Assembly: GCF_041379765.1 (NCBI RefSeq)
Contig: NZ_CP166919.1
Coordinates: 1,364,001-1,428,000, forward strand
Origin: Thalassotalea sp. Sam97
GTDB taxonomy: Bacteria > Pseudomonadota > Gammaproteobacteria > Enterobacterales > Alteromonadaceae
Reading direction: 5' to 3'
DNA length: 64,000 nucleotides
Under the pieces are notes generated by a model. The model saw nothing but the letters and a program-made list of their open reading frames with translations. It was not told the origin of the DNA and did not search any database. A program made the position numbers and the translations under genes. Shown here piece by piece: positions 1 to 9,187 of this stretch (position 1 is the first letter of the stretch; the number at the start of each line of letters is the position of its first letter).

Positions 1-1417
1 TACGGCACAAAGCCAAGACATTTTATTGGAAAGTGCCTTCTTTGCACCGTTAGCTATTTTAGGCAAAGCGCGTCAGTATGGCTTACACACCGATGCATCA
101 CATCGTTACGAGCGTGGTGTTGATCCACAATTGCAACGCCATGCTATGGAACGTGCAACCAGCTTGTTACTTGATATTGTTGGCGGTCAGGCAGGCCCGA
201 TCGTTGAAGCGGTAAGTGAAGCGCACATTCCAGCAGCCCGTAAAGTTAGTTTACGTCGTGATAAGTTAGATTCACGTATTGGTATACATATCGAAACTGA
301 CGTTGTTACAGAGATTTTGACCCGTTTAGGTTTGTCTGTGAGCTACAGCGATGGTGTTTGGAACACTGAAGTACCAGCGTACCGTTTTGATATTTCAATT
401 GAAGAAGACTTAACCGAAGAAGTGGCTCGTGTATTTGGCTACGATAACATTCCAAATGTATCGCCAACGGCATCGTTAAAAATGCGCGATCACAAAGAAG
501 CGGACCTAACGATTGCTACATTTCGCAATGCATTAATTAACCGTGGTTACCAAGAAGCGATCACCTACTCATTTGTAGACCCGAAAGTGCAAGAGCTATT
601 GCACCCAGGTGAAGAAGTGATGACCTTACCACACCCTATATCATCAGAGATGTCGGTAATGCGTTTAAGCTTGTTCACTGGCTTATTACAGTCGGTGGTT
701 TACAACCAAAACCGCCAACAGTCTCGCGTGCGTTTATTTGAGGCAGGTTTACGATTTGTACCTGACGCGGCGGCCGAAAATGGTGTTCGTCAAGAAGCCA
801 TGTTAGGTGGTGTGATCAGTGGCCTTAAGTTTGGTGAGCACTGGAATTTAGACAAGGCAAACGTTGACTTCTTTGATTCCAAAGGTGATGTTGAGGCGTT
901 ATTAGCGTTAACTGGTTTTGGCAAAGAATATGTATTTAAACCAGCCGATATTCCTGCATTACATCCAGGCCAAACAGCAGCGATTTATCGCAACGATAAC
1001 TTAGTTGGTTACGTTGGTGCGGTGCATCCAGAGCTGGAGCGTAAGCTTGGCCTTAATGGTCGCACGTTGGTGTTTGAATTGCTGCAATCAGAGATTTTGA
1101 TGCAGAAAATTTCAACGGCTAGCAGTATTTCTAAGTTCCCTGCAAACCGCCGTGACATCGCTGTTATCGTTAAAAATGAAGTTAATGCCGAAGATGTATT
1201 ACAACTTATTGAAAAGGTTGGCACAAATCACCTAGTTGACCTAGAATTATTTGATGTGTACCAAGGCAAGGGCATTGAGCCTGGTTTCAAGAGTTTAGCG
1301 ATTGCGTTAACGTTGCAAGATAGCGAGCGTACTCTTGAAGATAAAGACATTCAAGACGTGGTAAGCGGGGTAGTCGAAGCCCTTAAGAGCGAATTTAACG
1401 CAACATTGAGAGACTAA
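1..1417 (+). CDS. pheT: Phenylalanine--tRNA ligase beta subunit, 5'-truncated by window edge
   Basis: C-terminal part (about 471 residues, of roughly 795 usual) of the beta subunit of the alpha2-beta2 phenylalanyl-tRNA synthetase, which charges tRNA-Phe in the cytoplasm. The frame is open from the first bases of the window, so the TTG at 26 is an internal codon and not a start. The visible part runs from the LESAFF...HTDASHRYERGVDP stretch typical of the B3/B4 region, through the B5 DNA-binding-like domain (roughly residues 70-150 of the fragment) and the catalytic-like core, to a C-terminal ferredoxin-fold anticodon-binding domain (FPANRRDIAVIV...DLELFDVYQG). ihfA follows after 4 bases, the usual pheS-pheT-ihfA operon end. 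pheS must lie just outside the window. Identity is secure. Confidence 0.97.
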   Translation, partial: TAQSQDILLESAFFAPLAILGKARQYGLHTDASHRYERGVDPQLQRHAMERATSLLLDIVGGQAGPIVEAVSEAHIPAARKVSLRRDKLDSRIGIHIETDVVTEILTRLGLSVSYSDGVWNTEVPAYRFDISIEEDLTEEVARVFGYDNIPNVSPTASLKMRDHKEADLTIATFRNALINRGYQEAITYSFVDPKVQELLHPGEEVMTLPHPISSEMSVMRLSLFTGLLQSVVYNQNRQQSRVRLFEAGLRFVPDAAAENGVRQEAMLGGVISGLKFGEHWNLDKANVDFFDSKGDVEALLALTGFGKEYVFKPADIPALHPGQTAAIYRNDNLVGYVGAVHPELERKLGLNGRTLVFELLQSEILMQKISTASSISKFPANRRDIAVIVKNEVNAEDVLQLIEKVGTNHLVDLELFDVYQGKGIEPGFKSLAIALTLQDSERTLEDKDIQDVVSGVVEALKSEFNATLRD

Positions 1418-1421
1418 CGAT

Positions 1422-1715
1422 ATGGCGCTAACGAAAGCAGAAGTTGCAGAGCATCTTTACGAAGAAATCGGTCTGAGTAAGCGAGATGCGAAACAGTTGG
1501 TTGAAGATTTTTTCGAAGAAATCCGTAGCTGTCTGGAAGGTGGTGAGCAAGTTAAGTTATCAGGTTTTGGTAATTTTGATTTGCGCACTAAGAATGAGCG
1601 CCCGGGTCGCAATCCGAAAACAGGCGAAGACATTCCAATTTCTGCCCGAAAAGTCGTGACGTTTCGACCGGGGCAAAAGCTGAAAACACGCGTTGAACTT
1701 GCCAATCAAGATTAA
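1422..1715 (+). CDS. ihfA: Integration host factor subunit alpha
   Basis: 97-residue DNA-bending protein of the HU/IHF family. It forms a heterodimer with IHF-beta and bends DNA by inserting a conserved proline from its beta-ribbon arm. The sequence shows the N-terminal helices (LTKAEVAEHLYEEIGLSKRDAK), the GFGNFDLR core and the arm GRNPKTGEDIPISARKVVTFRPG, with the arm proline in the NPKTG motif. The length matches the family. It starts 4 bases after pheT without a strong Shine-Dalgarno of its own, which suggests translational coupling. A rho-independent terminator follows 40 bases downstream. The presence of IHF fits with bent-DNA control of other operons but nothing in the window tests that. 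Confidence 0.97.
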   Translation: MALTKAEVAEHLYEEIGLSKRDAKQLVEDFFEEIRSCLEGGEQVKLSGFGNFDLRTKNERPGRNPKTGEDIPISARKVVTFRPGQKLKTRVELANQD

Positions 1716-1753
1716 CTGCATCACAGCAGTATAACAGCATAGTCATCATTAAT

Positions 1754-1790
1754 GAAAAACCAGTCCGTAGGACTGGTTTTTTGTTTTTAG
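1754..1790 (+). terminator. Rho-independent terminator of pheT-ihfA
   Basis: Stem AACCAGTCC / GGACTGGTT with a GTA loop followed by a run of T (TTTTTTGTTTTT). It ends the pheT-ihfA transcript. Confidence 0.9.
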
Positions 1791-1900
1791 CCATTGTGAT
1801 TGGTGCCATGACTTGCTGCTACGCTTTTAACGGAGAGTCACGCCTTGAGGATACTGTCTGTTAATTGGCGTGATGGCCACAGTCAAAATGTAATGTGTCG

Positions 1901-3640
1901 TTAACCATCTTTCACTTTACGATAAAGTGCTCGACCGATCATGCGCGCTTTGGTCGGAAGTGGCATCCGCTTTAAATTGGTTTTAACAATGCCTTGGGTA
2001 AATGCCGTGGCCTTAGAGTAGTCGATATTAATATCAACAATGACGGGTTTGTTTTCGGCGGCGAGTTCTCGTGCTTGATAAATACCTTTGCCAATATCGT
2101 TATTAGTTTCTATGCGCACATATTCTGCACCTGTGGCGATGGCTAAGCCCTGCAATTTAGTCGGTGGTAATGTCGTGCAGGTTTTTCGATTGTAAGGTAT
2201 TTGCTGTGCTTGCGATATCTGCGATAACTCACCATCGTTAAAGACACAAATAATACAACCGACATGGTTTTGACTGGCCATAGCCAACTCCATTGCTGTC
2301 ATCATAAAAGCGCCGTCACCGACAATCGCGACGACTTCCCTGCTAGGGTAGGCCATCTTGGTCGCAATCGCCGCAGGTGTTGCATATCCCATACAATTGA
2401 AATCAGTTGGAGAAATAAAACCGTACGGCTGATGAATTGACATGAGTTCCGCAGTCAAAAAGGTATGGTTACCATCATCAACAACAATGTGCGCATCGTC
2501 ATTTAATTGTTTACGCAATTCATCAAAATATAAGATTGGGTTAACTCTATTGTGACTGTCGTGTTGATACCAACAATCACGATACTGCTGCTTGAGCGTT
2601 GCTAATGTATGATGGATATTGCTTGCGTCGTTACGCTCTGTATAAGACTGTAACGCGATTAATAAAGCTTCCAGTACTTGTTTGCTATCGCCTTCAATAG
2701 TCAGTTCGGCAACGAAATTACGATTAAATACTTCTGGGTTTATATCAATATGAATGAGCTTTTCCGGTAACTTACCACCAAAACTTCCGGTAGCGATTTC
2801 TGCAAAGCGGGTACCAATGGCGAGTACACAGTCGGCGTGATCAAATACGTATTTTGCTGCAGGGGCAGCTGCGGGGCCAAAGCAAAAGCCGGCATGCAGT
2901 GGGTGTGCGGCACTGAATGCACTGATCCCCTGCAGGGTGGTGGTAACGGGGGCTGTTAGTTTTTCTGCAACGTATTGTAATTGCTTGTGTGTATGCACGG
3001 CACCCCATCCCGCAAAAATGGCTGGATTATCGGCTTCCATAAGCATTTGAGCCGCTTGCTCAAGCTTTTGCAATGTACGTTTACCAAGCGCTGGCGATAT
3101 TGGTGCTTGATAATGAGGTAGGCTACTAATAGTGCCTTTATCGAGTTGTAAATTAACCGGTATTTCAACAAATACCGGACCAGGTTCGCCACTTTTTGCA
3201 ATGTTATAAGCTTTATAAATAGTCTCGACAACCTCTTGGTGTGACTCGACTTTAAAGACAGCTTTAGTAAATCCTTGAACAAGCTTTTGTTGATCCAGTT
3301 GATGTAGTTGATATTCAAACTTAGAGTCACTACGAATACCGCCACTAATGACCAACATAGGAATACCATCTAGGTATGCTTCAGCAATCCCACTAGCAGC
3401 ATGAGTAACGCCAGCGGCAGGTACAATGACCATGGTACCTATGGTGTTTGTTGTTCGACTTATTGCATCAGCCATAAATCCCGCATGGGCTTCGTGCATC
3501 ACTAAGGTTGGGGTGATGGTCTGTGAATTATTCAATTCATCGTAAATTTCGGTATTGTGCACTCCCGGAATACCAAAGGTATGTGTGACGCCAATTTGTT
3601 CAAGTGCGTAACGAACTAACCACGCTGCTGTTTTCTTCAT
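1901..3640 (-). CDS. Thiamine-diphosphate-dependent enzyme, acetolactate-synthase-like
   Basis: 579-residue member of the TPP-enzyme superfamily (acetolactate synthase large subunit, pyruvate oxidase and related decarboxylases). It has the N-terminal PYR domain with the catalytic glutamate (VMHEAHAGF, about E50), a central domain, and a C-terminal PP domain with the diphosphate-binding GDG...N motif (GDG at 441-443, N468). The exact substrate cannot be told. No regulatory small subunit (ilvN/ilvH) is adjacent and no biosynthetic partner surrounds it, so it may not be a branched-chain amino acid enzyme. I start at the ATG at 3640. A longer frame from a GTG at 3670 adds ten basic residues not expected in the family. 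The C-terminal tail of about 20 residues after the PP domain is basic. Confidence 0.85.
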   Translation of the reverse strand: MKKTAAWLVRYALEQIGVTHTFGIPGVHNTEIYDELNNSQTITPTLVMHEAHAGFMADAISRTTNTIGTMVIVPAAGVTHAASGIAEAYLDGIPMLVISGGIRSDSKFEYQLHQLDQQKLVQGFTKAVFKVESHQEVVETIYKAYNIAKSGEPGPVFVEIPVNLQLDKGTISSLPHYQAPISPALGKRTLQKLEQAAQMLMEADNPAIFAGWGAVHTHKQLQYVAEKLTAPVTTTLQGISAFSAAHPLHAGFCFGPAAAPAAKYVFDHADCVLAIGTRFAEIATGSFGGKLPEKLIHIDINPEVFNRNFVAELTIEGDSKQVLEALLIALQSYTERNDASNIHHTLATLKQQYRDCWYQHDSHNRVNPILYFDELRKQLNDDAHIVVDDGNHTFLTAELMSIHQPYGFISPTDFNCMGYATPAAIATKMAYPSREVVAIVGDGAFMMTAMELAMASQNHVGCIICVFNDGELSQISQAQQIPYNRKTCTTLPPTKLQGLAIATGAEYVRIETNNDIGKGIYQARELAAENKPVIVDINIDYSKATAFTQGIVKTNLKRMPLPTKARMIGRALYRKVKDG

Positions 3641-3824
3641 ATTCTTATTTTTTCGATAACGAGCGTTCACCTAGGTAACGCATTTATTAAGTTACTGTAA
3701 TTGCTACTTTAACGTGTTTGTGAGGTACAATACCAGATAATCTGCTTTGTGGCGGATTAATGACACAATCAGACTGAGTTATCTGTTAGCGACAGCTAAA
3801 TCTTGAATAGGACATTGCACGTAT

Positions 3825-4343
3825 ATGAATAAAACCCCTGGACTTGGTGATACAAACGCATGTTTTACTGTGTATACACGCCACCGTCCGCCACTGGTGG
3901 TATATGAACAATTAACAAGCTTGCAACCACTTCGACAAGGTGAGGTGAAACAGATAGCCGATAATACATCTAACCATTGGCGCAAAGTGTTTAATGTTTA
4001 TGCAAAGCTACTGTTTTCTATAGATAAAACTGGTTATACCAGTTGGCAGCAATTGCGTGATGAGATATTATTACAGGCAAGTAGTGGTCAAGCTTTACAT
4101 TTTCTTGATAGCCATCACTGCGACTTTGCCACGGAGCCGGCTGGTGTTCACATTTTAATGGGTAAAACGTTTGCTTTAGATCTCTTAACGGAACAACAAT
4201 TGAATCAGTACGTGTGGATAGAGAGTGACATCGCAATTAATCGTCAAGACAACATCATCATTAGCCCGTATTTTGACTATCGACAACTGAACAACGCGAA
4301 AATTGACGTAATTGCGCGCTTAGTTCAAGGTTTAGTGCGTTAA
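3825..4343 (+). CDS. Conserved hypothetical protein upstream of ackA
   Basis: 172-residue soluble protein with no signal peptide or membrane segment that I recognise. The frame has normal codon use for the window and is preceded by a 180-base divergent intergenic region shared with the TPP enzyme. The sequence has a TRHRPPLVVYEQL opening and a histidine/aspartate-rich centre (HFLDSHHCDFATEPAGVHILMG). I know no function. It may belong to one of the small domains of unknown function common in marine gammaproteobacteria. It stands 160 bases ahead of ackA, whose own promoter is identified, so the two are probably not one operon. Confidence 0.6.
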   Translation: MNKTPGLGDTNACFTVYTRHRPPLVVYEQLTSLQPLRQGEVKQIADNTSNHWRKVFNVYAKLLFSIDKTGYTSWQQLRDEILLQASSGQALHFLDSHHCDFATEPAGVHILMGKTFALDLLTEQQLNQYVWIESDIAINRQDNIIISPYFDYRQLNNAKIDVIARLVQGLVR

Positions 4344-4423
4344 TAACATAGATGGGGCTTATCAAAAACCATTAGCTATAGTCTATTTTGTTTTTAAGTT
4401 ATTGATAGTTAAAACAAATAAAT

Positions 4424-4472
4424 TTGATGTAAATCACCATTAATAAATGGATTTTTATCTATACTTAATCAG
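4424..4472 (+). promoter_or_regulatory. FNR box and -10 element of an anaerobically induced ackA promoter
   Basis: TTGATGTAAATCAC at 4424-4437 matches the FNR consensus TTGATnnnnATCAA in 9 of 10 defined bases. A -10 hexamer TATACT lies at 4460-4465. With a start at about 4472 the FNR box is centred at -41.5, the exact geometry of a class II FNR-activated promoter. An AAGGG ribosome binding site precedes the ackA ATG. Confidence 0.75.
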
Positions 4473-4502
4473 TAAATTATCTAACAAATACTAAGGGTTA
4501 TT

Positions 4503-5702
4503 ATGTCTGATAATGCCGTACTCGTCATTAATTGTGGCAGCTCGAGCTTAAAATTCTCCGTTATAAACCCCAGCGATGGTGAAGTTTTTGTTTCTGGTGT
4601 AGCCGAACGTTTGTTATCGGAACAAGCATTTATCAAAATCGCTTATCAAGGTGAAAAAAAACAAACCGCATTATCGTCGCCATTTGATCATCAAATAGCG
4701 GTTAACTTCATAGTTGATTTTCTCACTGAGCAACAGTTAGCCGATAAAGTGACAGCTGTTGGTCACCGAGTTGTGCACGGTGGTGAGGCCTATTCGGAAC
4801 CGACCATTATCACAGGTGAGGTTAAAAACAGCATCGCTGAACTTGGTAAGCTGGCACCGTTACATAACCCTGTCAATTTAATTGGTGTTGAAGCAGCAGA
4901 GCAGGCATTTGCTAAGTTGCCGCAAGTGGCCGTATTTGACACCGCGTTTCATCAAACCATGCCGCCGAAGGCGTTTATCTATGGCCTACCATTTCATTTG
5001 TATAAGCAACATGGTATTCGCCGTTATGGTTTCCATGGTACCAGTCACTATTTTGTGTCAAAACAAGCCGCAGAGATGTTGGAAAAGCCTATTGAAGAAA
5101 CCAGCGTTATCACCGCTCACTTAGGCAATGGCTGCAGTGTTTGTGCTATCGAGAATGGCAAAGCCGTTGATACCTCGATGGGATTAACCCCACTCGAAGG
5201 GGTGATTATGGGTACTCGCAGTGGTGATATCGACCCAGGTATCGTATTTCATTTGATTGAACAGTTACATTACAGCCCAGAGCAAGTGAATAACTTGCTG
5301 AATAAAGAAAGTGGTTTGCTCGGTATTTCGCAGATGTCGAACGATTGTCGCACAATTGAAGATGCGGTGATTGATGAAAATGACGCGCAAGCTAACCTAA
5401 CCATGGATATATACTGTTACCGTATTGCCAAATCCATAGCCTCGTACATGGCCTCGCTTAGCCATTTCGATGCGTTGGTATTTACCGGCGGTATTGGTGA
5501 AAACTCAGACTTGGTGCGCTCGCGCGTCGTGCGTTCATTGAAACTCCTAAATCTAGAGTTGGATGAAGCCCAAAATACAGCGATTCGCTTTGGTAAACAA
5601 GGTACTATCTCTGCCTCAAGCAGTGTCCCGTGTCTGGTGATCCCGACCAATGAAGAGTTAGTGATAGCGACTCAAACTGCAGCCATCGTTGGCCAGGGTT
5701 AG
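4503..5702 (+). CDS. ackA: Acetate kinase
   Basis: 399-residue ASKHA-fold enzyme converting acetyl phosphate and ADP to acetate and ATP. It carries the N-terminal VINCGSSSLKFSV phosphate-binding strand, GHRVVHGGE, the FHGTSH motif (about residue 180) and the C-terminal GGIGENSDLVR adenosine-binding segment. The length matches E. coli AckA (400). It starts at ATG 4503, five bases after an AAGGG Shine-Dalgarno. pta follows 9 bases after the stop, with its ribosome binding site touching the stop codon, so the two form the acetyl-CoA overflow/fermentation operon. The FNR-type promoter just upstream suggests induction when oxygen is scarce. Confidence 0.97.
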   Translation: MSDNAVLVINCGSSSLKFSVINPSDGEVFVSGVAERLLSEQAFIKIAYQGEKKQTALSSPFDHQIAVNFIVDFLTEQQLADKVTAVGHRVVHGGEAYSEPTIITGEVKNSIAELGKLAPLHNPVNLIGVEAAEQAFAKLPQVAVFDTAFHQTMPPKAFIYGLPFHLYKQHGIRRYGFHGTSHYFVSKQAAEMLEKPIEETSVITAHLGNGCSVCAIENGKAVDTSMGLTPLEGVIMGTRSGDIDPGIVFHLIEQLHYSPEQVNNLLNKESGLLGISQMSNDCRTIEDAVIDENDAQANLTMDIYCYRIAKSIASYMASLSHFDALVFTGGIGENSDLVRSRVVRSLKLLNLELDEAQNTAIRFGKQGTISASSSVPCLVIPTNEELVIATQTAAIVGQG

Positions 5703-5711
5703 GGGGAGTTT

Positions 5712-7823
5712 ATGCCAAGACGAATTATGATAGCGCCATTAGGCTTTGGCGTTGGTTTAACCAGTACGGCGTTGGGTGTTTATCACAAGCTCCAGCAAAT
5801 GGGCGTTGATGTTGGTTATTATAAACCGATAAGTCAGCCGACTCGCAATAAGCTACAAAGTAATACTTATGGTGCCCCCGAAGTTCATGATGATATTGTC
5901 AGCTCTATTCCTATCAGCATTGTTGAAGACAAGGTTGGTGACGGCAAATTAGATGTTGTATTGGAAGAGATTGTCGGTCACTGTGAAAGTATCGATAAAG
6001 AAATCATCATTATTGAGGCGATGATCCCAACCACTCGTCACGCTTATGCATCAAAAGTTAATGCAGAGGTTGCGCAAGCATTATCCGCCGATATCATCTT
6101 TGTCGCAACACCAGATAATGACACGCCAGAGCAATTTGAAGACCGATTAGAGCTCAGCTCGAAAACATTTGGTGGTTTGAATAACCATCGGGTTAAGGGC
6201 TGCATTATTAATAAAATTAATGCCCCCGATAAAGACGTTTATGGCTTGTTACCACGAGAGTCGGAATATGAAGCGAAAACCGATATCAGTGATTGGCAAA
6301 ATCTGTCGATATTTAAACCTGGAAAATTTGAGCTGATCGGTTCGTTGCCGTGGGAAATTGACTTGGTTGCTCCTCGCGTTGTTGATATCAAAAATTACCT
6401 TAATGCAAAAGTTTTGCACGCTGGTGATATGGAGCACCGACGGATCCAGAGCATTAGCTTTTGTGCTCGTAGTGTCGCTAATTTGATGGGCCATTTGGAG
6501 CCTGGTCGTTTAATTGTTACCCCAGGCGACCGTACCGATATTATTATTGCCACGTGCTTATCAGCACTTAATGGTACCAAAGTGGGGGCTTTACTATTAA
6601 CCAGTGGTTATACCCCTAATGAACAAGTTATGGCGTTATGTCAGCAGGCTTTTAAAGCCGGCTTGCCTATGCTGTCGGTAGAATGGGACACTTGGGAAAC
6701 ATCACGTCATTTACTTAGTTACAATCCTGAACTACCAGAAGAAGATTTGCAGCGTCAAGAGCATATCCGTAATTTCGTCGCTGAACGCTTAAACGGTAAG
6801 TGGCTTGAAAATTACATCGGTACCAAAGTGACCGGTAAATTATTATCGCCACCGGCGTTTAGGCATAAGTTGACGTCTCAAGCGAAGGCCGCCAATAAGC
6901 TTATAGTTTTGCCTGAAGGTAATGATATACGCACTATTAAAGCGGCGGCTATTTGTGCTGAACGCGGTATTGCTCGTTGTCAGTTACTGGGACAAAAAGA
7001 TGAAATCCTCTTAATAGCCGAGCAACAAGGTATCACTTTACCACCAGGTGTTATCATTACCGAGCCAAAAAGTGTTGTTGAACATTACGTTGAACCATTA
7101 TTAGCGCTACGTAAGCACAAGGGCATGACAGAGATAGTTGCTCGTGAAGAGCTCAAAGACACCGTTGTGCTGGCGACCATGATGCTGCAACTTGGTCAAG
7201 TTGATGGCTTGGTTTCTGGTGCAGTCAACACCACGGCAAATACCATACGTCCAGCGTTGCAACTGATTAAAACCGCTCCAGGTAACTCTTTAGTGTCATC
7301 GGTGTTCTTTATGCTGCTTCCTGATCAAGTGTTTGTCTATGGTGATTGTGCCATAAACCCTGATCCTAATGCTGAACAACTCGCCGATATCGCCATTCAA
7401 TCGGCTGAATCAGCGATTCAATTTGGAATTGAGCCGCGAGTTGCAATGATCAGTTATTCAACGGGTAGCTCTGGTAGCGGTGTCGATGTTGAGAAAGTGG
7501 CACAAGCGACCAAACTAGCTCAACAAAAACGTCCAGACTTATTGATTGATGGTCCGCTACAGTATGATGCTGCGGTGATGGAAAATGTAGCCAAAAAGAA
7601 AGCGCCGAACTCAAAAGTTGCTGGTAAAGCGACAGTGTTTGTCTTTCCTGACTTGAACACGGGCAATACAACCTACAAGGCTGTGCAACGTAGCGCTGAC
7701 TTGATCAGTATTGGCCCGATGTTACAAGGCCTAAATAAGCCTGTAAACGACCTATCTCGTGGTGCGTTGGTTGAAGATATCGTTTATACCATTGCATTAA
7801 CGGCGATTCAGGCTGATCATTAA
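5712..7823 (+). CDS. pta: Phosphate acetyltransferase (long, three-domain type)
   Basis: 703 residues, close to the 714 of E. coli Pta. It interconverts acetyl-CoA and acetyl phosphate, the partner reaction of AckA. It has an N-terminal BioD-like P-loop-type domain (about 1-220), a DRTGG domain in the middle (GDRTDIIIATCLSALNGT, about 265-340) and the C-terminal catalytic PTA_PTB domain (from about 385; LPEGNDIRTIKAA, SGAVNTTANTIRPAL, SYSTGSSGSG). The regulatory N-terminal half, known in E. coli to respond to NADH and pyruvate, is complete. The AGGGGGAG ribosome binding site overlaps the ackA stop. It ends the ackA-pta operon with a strong terminator. Confidence 0.96.
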   Translation: MPRRIMIAPLGFGVGLTSTALGVYHKLQQMGVDVGYYKPISQPTRNKLQSNTYGAPEVHDDIVSSIPISIVEDKVGDGKLDVVLEEIVGHCESIDKEIIIIEAMIPTTRHAYASKVNAEVAQALSADIIFVATPDNDTPEQFEDRLELSSKTFGGLNNHRVKGCIINKINAPDKDVYGLLPRESEYEAKTDISDWQNLSIFKPGKFELIGSLPWEIDLVAPRVVDIKNYLNAKVLHAGDMEHRRIQSISFCARSVANLMGHLEPGRLIVTPGDRTDIIIATCLSALNGTKVGALLLTSGYTPNEQVMALCQQAFKAGLPMLSVEWDTWETSRHLLSYNPELPEEDLQRQEHIRNFVAERLNGKWLENYIGTKVTGKLLSPPAFRHKLTSQAKAANKLIVLPEGNDIRTIKAAAICAERGIARCQLLGQKDEILLIAEQQGITLPPGVIITEPKSVVEHYVEPLLALRKHKGMTEIVAREELKDTVVLATMMLQLGQVDGLVSGAVNTTANTIRPALQLIKTAPGNSLVSSVFFMLLPDQVFVYGDCAINPDPNAEQLADIAIQSAESAIQFGIEPRVAMISYSTGSSGSGVDVEKVAQATKLAQQKRPDLLIDGPLQYDAAVMENVAKKKAPNSKVAGKATVFVFPDLNTGNTTYKAVQRSADLISIGPMLQGLNKPVNDLSRGALVEDIVYTIALTAIQADH

Positions 7824-7842
7824 TCAACGATTGAGAGTTATT

Positions 7843-7880
7843 AAAAAGCGATGCACTCGAGGGGGCATCGCTTTTTTTAT
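7843..7880 (+). terminator. Rho-independent terminator of ackA-pta
   Basis: Stem AAAAAGCGATGC / GCATCGCTTTTT with a short ACTCGAGGGG loop and a T run on the + strand. Confidence 0.9.
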
Positions 7881-7969
7881 GTATTATTCAACATCGTCAC
7901 TGTTCAGCCTTTCTATACGTTGTGAATGAACTAAGCTAATTAGATAGTTAGGTATAGTGAGGAATCAAT

Positions 7970-9082
7970 ATGAAAACAAGAGCTGCGGTGGCATTTGCTG
8001 CCGGCCAACCACTTAGCGTTGTAGAGGTTGAACTGCAGGGCCCACAAGCAGGTGAAGTGCTAATAGAGTTAAAAGCAACCGGCGTTTGTCATACCGATGC
8101 GTTTACATTATCGGGTGACGATCCTGAAGGTGCCTTCCCGGCGATCTTAGGTCATGAAGGGGCTGGGGTCGTGGTTGACGTGGGCGCTGGGGTTACATCT
8201 GTAAAGCCTGGTGATCATGTGATTCCTTTGTATACCCCGGAGTGTCGTGAGTGTGACTTTTGTTTACACCCAAAAACGAACTTATGCCAAAAAATTAGAA
8301 GTACGCAAGGCCAAGGTCTGATGCCCGATGGTACCTCTCGTTTTTCGCTCGACGGTAAGCCTATTTTACATTATATGGGCTGCTCAACCTTTTCCAATTA
8401 CACCGTGTTACCTGAAATAGCCGTTGCTAAAATTCGCGCCGATGCACCGTTTGATAAAGTGTGTTACATCGGCTGCGGGGTAACCACCGGGGTAGGGGCC
8501 GTCGCTTTTGACGCAAAAGTGGAGCCGGGTGCTAATGTGGTTGTTTTTGGCTTAGGTGGTATTGGTCTTAACGTTATCCAAGGCGCTAAAATGGTGGGTG
8601 CCAGTAAAATAATCGGTGTCGATATTAATGAAGACAAAGCGGCATTGGCAAAACAATTTGGTATGACCGGCTTTATAAACCCAAACAAGGTTGAGAATGT
8701 GGTCGATGCTATCATCGAAGCAACCGGCGGCGGCGCGGACTATTCGTTTGAATGCATTGGTAATGTTCAGGTCATGCGCCAAGCACTTGAATGCTGCCAT
8801 AAAGGCTGGGGGGAATCGTGGATTATTGGCGTTGCTGGCGCAGGACAAGAAATTGCTACGAGACCGTTTCAGTTAGTTACTGGTCGCAGTTGGCGCGGTA
8901 GCGCATTTGGTGGTGCCAGAGGGCGCACCGATGTGCCGAAAATTGTTGATTGGTATATGGATGGAAAAATAAATATCGATGACTTGATCACCCATACCAT
9001 GCCGCTTGATAACATTAATGAGGCATTTGATTTAATGCACCAGGGAAAATCGATTCGCTCTGTGATTTTATACGACCTATAA
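7970..9082 (+). CDS. frmA: S-(hydroxymethyl)glutathione dehydrogenase (class III alcohol dehydrogenase)
   Basis: 370-residue zinc alcohol dehydrogenase of class III. It oxidises S-hydroxymethylglutathione (formaldehyde plus glutathione) to S-formylglutathione with NAD, and may also reduce S-nitrosoglutathione. Catalytic zinc ligands are C40 (GVCHTD) and H62 (LGHEGAG), with the later GCGVTTG cysteine. The structural zinc is held by C92, C95, C98 and C106 (CRECDFC...C). The Rossmann motif is GLGGIGLNVIQG. It starts at ATG 7970 after GAGGAA. fghA follows after about 100 bases, completing formaldehyde detoxification. No FrmR-type repressor gene lies beside it, unlike in E. coli. Confidence 0.95.
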   Translation: MKTRAAVAFAAGQPLSVVEVELQGPQAGEVLIELKATGVCHTDAFTLSGDDPEGAFPAILGHEGAGVVVDVGAGVTSVKPGDHVIPLYTPECRECDFCLHPKTNLCQKIRSTQGQGLMPDGTSRFSLDGKPILHYMGCSTFSNYTVLPEIAVAKIRADAPFDKVCYIGCGVTTGVGAVAFDAKVEPGANVVVFGLGGIGLNVIQGAKMVGASKIIGVDINEDKAALAKQFGMTGFINPNKVENVVDAIIEATGGGADYSFECIGNVQVMRQALECCHKGWGESWIIGVAGAGQEIATRPFQLVTGRSWRGSAFGGARGRTDVPKIVDWYMDGKINIDDLITHTMPLDNINEAFDLMHQGKSIRSVILYDL

Positions 9083-9187
9083 CTCTCAGGGTTGCTAATC
9101 ATATAGAGTAGCGTACCCAGTTTTAAAGGGGCTGTTGGCTATAAATCACCGATTAACCGCTTTTATTTTTAACAAAGAGTGACGCAG

